Assembly: GCA_009617715.1 (NCBI GenBank)
Contig: VTFK01000442.1
Location: 164,642 to 228,641, forward strand
DNA from: Plectrocnemia conspersa
Lineage: Eukaryota > Arthropoda > Insecta > Trichoptera > Polycentropodidae
Reading direction: 5' to 3'
Length of the DNA stretch: 64,000 nucleotides
Shown: positions 59,444 through 64,000 of the stretch, in pieces
How the letters are laid out: each line of letters begins with the position of its first letter
Numbering within the stretch: position 1 is the stretch's first letter
The notes under the pieces: generated by a model
The model's input: only the letters and a program-made list of their open reading frames with translations
Told to the model about the DNA's origin: nothing
Databases searched by the model: none
Translations under genes and position numbers: made by a program

Positions 59444-60115
59444 TTATAGTTCTAAATTTAACGCTGTTATAATAGACACCAAATAATTAGAAAAATCCGT
59501 TCTTAGTTTATTACCACCGTCGGTGATGCTAACAGCAACTTGTGATATCTTACTGAATGTGGAAGCTGTTTAAAAAATATTTTATATAAATATCTGATTT
59601 AATTATCTTCAATAATAAAGCTCGACTTACATAGCTTCAATCCTTTAATGTCTTGCTGCGTTTCCATAGTGTTATAAAATACCACACATTGCTTCGGACT
59701 GATGTTTGGTTGAGTTACAAAGTAGTTGTAGAACAATTCAAAGTCTCTAGCGGCCACCATAGCATTGTTATGCGAACATACAAAGATCACTCCGTGAGTG
59801 CTGCTTCTGTAAGCCGGCCAACAAGATTCGAATCTGTGGTCTCCGCTGCAATCCCAAAGTTCTACTTCGACTTTGACTTGCTTTCCACTTATTGTTATGT
59901 TTGGCGAATCGAATTCCAATATACGAACGCCCTGAGTCGGTCTTATGTCGCCAATTGCTTCGATGTCCACTGATTCTGATAGGAAATTTGAGATTGCCGT
60001 TTTACCACTCTGAAACATATTTAAGATAATGTATATAAGAATAATAAATAAATAAATAGAAGCAAATAAAATTTACTCCTGATAACCCAATCATCAATAA
60101 TTTTAGCTTTAACAT
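59444..60115 (-). CDS. IFT22: IFT22/RABL5 intraflagellar transport GTPase-like protein, three exons
   Basis: Minus-strand exons are 60115-60077, 60009-59631 and 59565-59444, giving 179 residues (human IFT22 has 185). Junctions keep phase: TCAGGA|GTAAAT, then TTTCAG|AGTGG; GCTAT|GTAAGT, then AAACAG|CTTCC. The first join restores the P-loop GLSGSGKT. Further landmarks are IRPTQGVRILEFDSPN, the switch-II-like VELWDCSGDHRFESCWPA and HGVIFVCS. The usual NKxD is not evident (a YNTM segment stands in its place), as in other family members. The protein is a Rab-like component of IFT-B trains in cilia. It is convergent with smoothened. A perfect X-box lies 62 bp upstream of the ATG. Confidence 0.9.
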
Positions 60116-60176
60116 TTTTATTAATATTATTTTTATTGTACTCTACGTTGCATCTATTGAATGTATATATTTTCTC

Positions 60177-60190
60177 GTTGCTATGGCAAT
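60177..60190 (-). promoter_or_regulatory. RFX X-box of IFT22
   Basis: On the gene's strand the site reads ATTGCCATAGCAAC, which fits every position of the X-box consensus RYYNYYATRRNRAC bound by RFX/DAF-19 factors. It is 62 bp before the start codon, within the distance usual for ciliary genes. Confidence 0.75.
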
Positions 60191-60548
60191 AGATAATTGC
60201 GGCATTGCCTATACATATCTCAAATGACTGAGTTTAAGAAATCAGTAATAAAATCTGAAGGAAATTTGCAGAAAAATATTAATTTTTGTATGAATTATTA
60301 GAAATTCATAAAATTATATTAGGTATGGGGATATTAATTACTATTTATACAACTATAAAGGGCACACGATCTAGCGGCTAGTAACTACAGAACAGAGCAT
60401 CGCCTGATATTCTCGGCAGCCGGTACTACAGCTGCGCGTTTCATATTATATCACACATAAAAAGTGTTATGTAAACCTAAATAAATAGCTATAAGCGCTC
60501 AGCGACGTTTCATTGTCAATATCAATGTGCATAAAAATAAATGCGTTA

Positions 60549-60689
60549 TTCCATAAAATTAATTGTTTGTACATTTATATAAGGTATATTCTTGGAATTT
60601 TTCTTCGGGAAAAGATTCGTTGCATAGTTATTCATGGGGTATTCACTGTTCTGACCAACAGCATTGCACAAACAATTTGTTTTATGGAA
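60549..60689. mobile_element. palindromic MITE family, copy 3, inverted
   Basis: The ends CCATAAAATTAATTGTTTG and CAAACAATTTGTTTTATGG are inverted. The interior read on the minus strand follows copies 1 and 2 (TGGTCAGAACAGTGA, CCCGAAGAAAAA, ATACCTTATATAAATG). No ORF. Confidence 0.8.
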
Positions 60690-60707
60690 AAATTATTTTA
60701 TATATTG

Positions 60708-61135
60708 TGTTATAATGAGAGATAATGAAAAGGCGAGTCTTGCGTTTATTTTCGTTTATTGGAGAAATAACGGTTATAAAAGTTGTCGTCCGCGTGTGTA
60801 TAGTTAACGAAGCACAGATTTGCTTTCCACTCCGGACTCCTCCGTTGGTCGATGTAGAGTGGCTCCCCTGGCTTGGCGTCGGGACAGCTCAGTAGCCCTG
60901 GTTGAGATTCTTGATCTTCGGGTAAGTGTTGTTCGTCTCTTGACCACCGCGGAGTGAGTGAATTGGGGCAATTGCGCCTCCCTTTTATACTAAATCGCTG
61001 CTATTTCCAATGCAGTAATTGGTATTTTAACAATAATCGATGTAGCGCGCCGGTAGATCAAATATTTATAACAATTGCTCATTTAAATCAACTTTATTTT
61101 TTTGCCGTCCGAACTGTTACCATTTAAGCATGACA
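60708..61135 (-). mobile_element. probable solo LTR of an LTR retrotransposon
   Basis: The block begins TGTTATAATG and ends GCATGACA, so both termini are TGT...ACA. Read on the minus strand it has a TATA box (TATAAAAGG, 60989-60981), then a GC-rich stretch of about 230 bp, then two AATAAA signals (60760-60755 and 60750-60745) near the end. That is the U3-R-U5 order of an LTR. No matching LTR, primer site or coding region is nearby, and no clear target duplication was found, so it is called a solo LTR with caution. Confidence 0.55.
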
Positions 61136-61189
61136 TTTTCAGTTCTAAATGAGCAAAGAAACATAATCTAACATAAACTAAGAGGGCTG

Positions 61190-61858
61190 CAGAGTCGTTA
61201 AAAAAAACACGACTCCGACTCCGACTCCGATTCCGATATTTACCAACAACACGACTCTACTCCGACTCTGACTCCGACTCCAACTCCACTCCGACTCAAA
61301 AAAAAGTTTAATTTTATCTGGTTGTTTTTTTACCTATGCAAATAGGCAAATTTTTTATGTTATAGGCATAAACATAAAACAAGATCAAACTTTATTAAAT
61401 ATTTATTTGAATTTATTCTTAAAAATAACATTGCTTCTACTAAATTTGTATTCGTAGAAGCTCTCAAATCAGAATTGAGGATTTTAAGAGTGGAAAATAA
61501 CCGCTCTACGAATACTTGGGTTGGCGGCAAAGCTGTAACGGTCAACGCTGAATCTTTTACGATTTCTGGATACTGCTGTATTGCCATTTAATTATAAGCT
61601 CGGCTAATTTTTTCCACCATTTTCAATGCATTGTCAAATTAATTTTAAATTTCGAAATAGAGTCTCCTTTGTCTACGATATTAGGACTGAAACGAGGACG
61701 TTTTATTTCCTCTTGTTTATTAAGATATTTTTCAAAATCGTCTTCAGATTCAGCGGCTGGTTGGAGTCGCTCATTTTTCACGAATCCGACTCCGACTCCG
61801 ACTCCAGCCAAAACATTACGACTCCAACTCTGACTCCGACTCCAACTCCACAACTCTG
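61190..61858 (-). mobile_element. hAT element relic with GACTCC hexamer arrays
   Basis: The ends are CAGAGTCG and CAACTCTG (an imperfect 8-bp inverted pair). Arrays of the hexamer GACTCC and one-base variants lie at about 61211-61300 and 61783-61855 in the same orientation. The 75-codon minus-strand frame at 61360-61587 carries the hAT dimerisation motif (TQVFVERLFSTLKIL, then LVEAMLFLRIN). No 8-bp target duplication matches. The copy is short and non-autonomous. Confidence 0.7.
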
Positions 61859-61863
61859 TAAAA

Positions 61864-62116
61864 TAAGGGGACCAGACGTTTTCTTTAAAAATTTTGCTTT
61901 CCTTTGTTATAACAATTTATTTTTTAAAATTACATTTTTTCAGCTTCCGTAGCAATTTCTTCTCCTCAAAAAACTTTCGTGATGTTTTTTTAGCATCCGT
62001 GACAATATGTTTTCCTTTTTCCTCCTTGGACAAAAATTTCCGAGATGGATTTTGAACAAAATATTCTGTGATGTTCTTTTTTAGTGTCCTTCTTTGATAT
62101 TTTCAAATTTTGATCA
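61864..62116. mobile_element. MITE, copy 2 of the 33.04-kb family, degraded
   Basis: It starts TAAGGGGACCAGACG, close to TAAGGTGACCAGACG of copy 1, and shares TTTCCGAGATGG, TTTTGAACAAA, TTTAGTGTCCTT and TTTGATATTTTCAAA. It is about 100 bp longer and its right terminal repeat is decayed. It abuts the hAT relic. Confidence 0.65.
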
Positions 62117-62471
62117 ATTAACATAAATAAAACCGTTCTACAACGCGCTTCCATAAATGATAGGGAGGGTGGAGGGGGAGTCAGCGGAATCGTGACAGTG
62201 TAACAAATAGGAATCTGGTAATTTAGAGGGAGGAGGGGGGCGATTAATGAAAAATCTATGAAATCATTTATGGAAGCCGTCTAACTACAAATTACGCGCG
62301 AAATTCTTTAGAAAATAATTTACGCGACTAAAATGCATAATTACCAGAAGCACTATACACATACTATTTTAATTAATTATTAAAAATTTATATTATAGGT
62401 AGATATATATTTCACTATTTTAAATATTTATAATTTGTATGGTCGAAATTATAAGTGTTATGGTAAAAAAA

Positions 62472-62483
62472 TGACAACTGTCA
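62472..62483. promoter_or_regulatory. palindrome TGACAACTGTCA near the EF-Tu start
   Basis: Differs by one base from the TGACAGCTGTCA palindrome before both caspases, and lies 48 bp before the EF-Tu ATG. Confidence 0.4.
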
Positions 62484-62530
62484 AATAAGGGTTATGTCAT
62501 GTTTATTCGAATGAACTAAATATTATCAAA

Positions 62531-64000
62531 ATGTACGCACTTAGTGTTGTAAAATCTATCGGTTTCAATGCATTTAGGGTTATTTCCCATAAATGTTGGA
62601 GTTCAGCCAACGTTTTACCAATCAACTCTCTTTTAATTAAGAATGAAGTTATATTACACAGAATATTTAGTTCGTTAGCAACAAATGATATTCCTACAGA
62701 GACAAGCAATTGCAACATAGGAACGATTGGTCACATCGATCATGGAAAGACTACTCTTACGTCTGCTATTACCAAAATATTAGAAAAAGACGGGTTGGCA
62801 AAGTATTTGGCTTATGATAGCATAGACAGTACTAGAGAAGAAAAAGTCAGAGGTAATTGGGTGATTTACGATTAATAAAACCGTTTTTCATGTTTTTCTT
62901 TTAATAGGCATCACAGTAAATGCTACTCACGTCGGTTACCGAACTTTGAAAAGACATTACGCACACACAGATTGTCCAGGTCACGCTGATTATATAAGAA
63001 ACATGATATCTGGTACATCTCAAATGGACGGGGCGATCGTAGTGGTGTCAGCTGCAGACGGACCGATGCCACAAACTAAGGAACACTTGATACTGGCTAA
63101 ACAGATTGGAGTCAACAAAGTTGTTATTTTTATTAACAAAGCTGACATTGTTGACGAAGAAGTAAGAACGAGATTGTGTTAATAATTTGTTGATTCGATA
63201 TTGATTGCTGTAAAATTAATTTAGATCGTGGAATTAACAGAAATTGAAATAAGGGAAATGTTATCTAGTTATGGATTTGATGGTATCAATAACTCGGGTG
63301 GTTATTGGATCGGCACTGTTAGCTTTAAATGGCGATACTTCTAAATATGGTTAGTAGTTATTATGTATATTGAAAATTATTTTCGTGTTTTTGTTAATAA
63401 TTATTTTAGGTGAACCGTGTATAAGAGAACTATTGCGGGTAATTGATGAATATATCGACACTCCCGTGCGAGATTTAGATTCACCGTTTTTGATCCCTAT
63501 TGATAATTCGTTTACTATAACTGGCAGAGGTTCTGTCATCATAGGCACATTAAAGCAAGGCACTATAAAAAAAAATGATGTTGCACAATTAATGGGATAT
63601 GATAGAGTTATTAAAACATCTATAAATTAAGTGAAATACATATCTTTAAACAAAAAAGTAAAACAGGTAAGGGTATAGTAGGGTAGGCTAGTCTATATAA
63701 ATTTGCTGATTTTTTTTTATTTGATTTTATATTATGTTGATCATTTGTATTTTAGTAAGAGGCTGGTGATAATGTGGGTATATTGATAAGAGGTATTCGT
63801 ATCAAAGAAATTGAGCGTGGCATGGTATTAGTGGCAGCAAAATAGCATGCAATTGAGTGTATAATGCAATGCTGAATTTTATTTGTTACCGACAAGTGGT
63901 GAAAAAAACCCATCAAAGCCAAATGTTATGTACAACGGTTATTCAGTGAGACTTGGGATATTGCTTGTAGAATCGATCTAAGTAAGAAGTTCGGACAATT
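62531..64000 (+). pseudogene. mitochondrial EF-Tu-like gene with broken 3' half, runs off the window
   Basis: Exons with good splice sites: 62531-62852, 62908-63161, 63225-63349, 63410-63666 and from 63762. An N-terminal leader of about 55 residues fits mitochondrial import. GTPase motifs are present: G1 GHIDHGKT, G2 RGIT, G3 DCPGHADY, G4 INKAD. The third exon has one base too many (125 bp), and after YGFDGIN the family-like text VVIGSALLALNGDTSKYG continues in another frame. A TAA lies at 63628 in exon 4 and a TAG at 63843 in exon 5. Beyond that NAEFYLLP and FSETWDIACRIDL appear in further frames. EF-Tu delivers aminoacyl-tRNA to mitochondrial ribosomes; this is a diverged copy, perhaps of the second (EF-Tu2) type reported in some arthropods. 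The lesion density argues for real decay. Confidence 0.8.

Noticed and set aside
1..64000. CRISPR arrays, operons or bacterial mobile systems
   Set aside because: No regular spaced repeats; introns and animal gene families show this is eukaryotic DNA.

Overview
The window looks like nuclear DNA from an insect. It is very AT-rich, the coding exons are separated by short introns of about 50-80 bp with standard GT/AG borders, and the recognisable genes are animal genes: smoothened, WDR33, IFT22, pinocchio, caspase-8/Dredd and mitochondrial EF-Tu. The Dredd-like caspases point to an insect that kept the IMD immune pathway, which argues against aphids. The compact introns would suit a beetle or another holometabolous insect, but the order cannot be fixed from this sequence.

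Layout. Positions 1-30.8 kb are mostly gene-poor and hold broken non-LTR retrotransposons (1.9-3.1 kb, 24.1-24.4 kb, 28.1-29.4 kb), a complete but decayed hAT element with 8-bp target-site duplications (13.13-14.25 kb), several MITE-like inverted-repeat elements, and a few orphan exon candidates of unknown genes (14.75 kb and 15.26 kb on plus, 17.8 kb on minus, 26.67 kb on plus). Pinocchio follows on the plus strand, from a GC-rich promoter near 30.9 kb to its stop at 35,994. From 38.3 to 46.4 kb there is a tandem duplication of an intronless Dredd/caspase-8-like gene on the minus strand. The copies are separated by about 4 kb that contain a perfect 49-bp palindrome, a hAT transposase relic and an unidentified open stretch. 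A LINE tail (46.9-47.5 kb) precedes WDR33 (48.28-50.75 kb, plus), which is intronless, very GC-rich and interrupted by one frameshift. A deleted mariner follows at 51.8-52.2 kb. Smoothened (53.64-57.80 kb, plus, ten coding exons) has a likely one-base lesion near its C-terminal tail. IFT22 (minus, three exons) converges on it. The last 5 kb hold MITEs, a probable solo LTR, a hAT relic with GACTCC hexamer arrays, and the 5' part of a mitochondrial EF-Tu-like gene whose 3' half is broken several times.

How the genes relate. Smoothened (Hedgehog signal transducer) and IFT22 (intraflagellar transport) are convergent neighbours. IFT22 has a perfect match to the RFX X-box consensus 62 bp before its start codon, which fits a ciliary gene. 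The two caspases are probably IMD-pathway or apoptotic initiator proteases. Both keep the catalytic His and Cys, the substrate-binding Arg and a conserved candidate interdomain cleavage site. The rest are housekeeping genes (mRNA 3'-end formation, mitochondrial translation). Three genes carry reading-frame breaks while the two caspases are clean, so each break must be judged as sequencing error or real decay. The EF-Tu copy has the strongest case for real decay.
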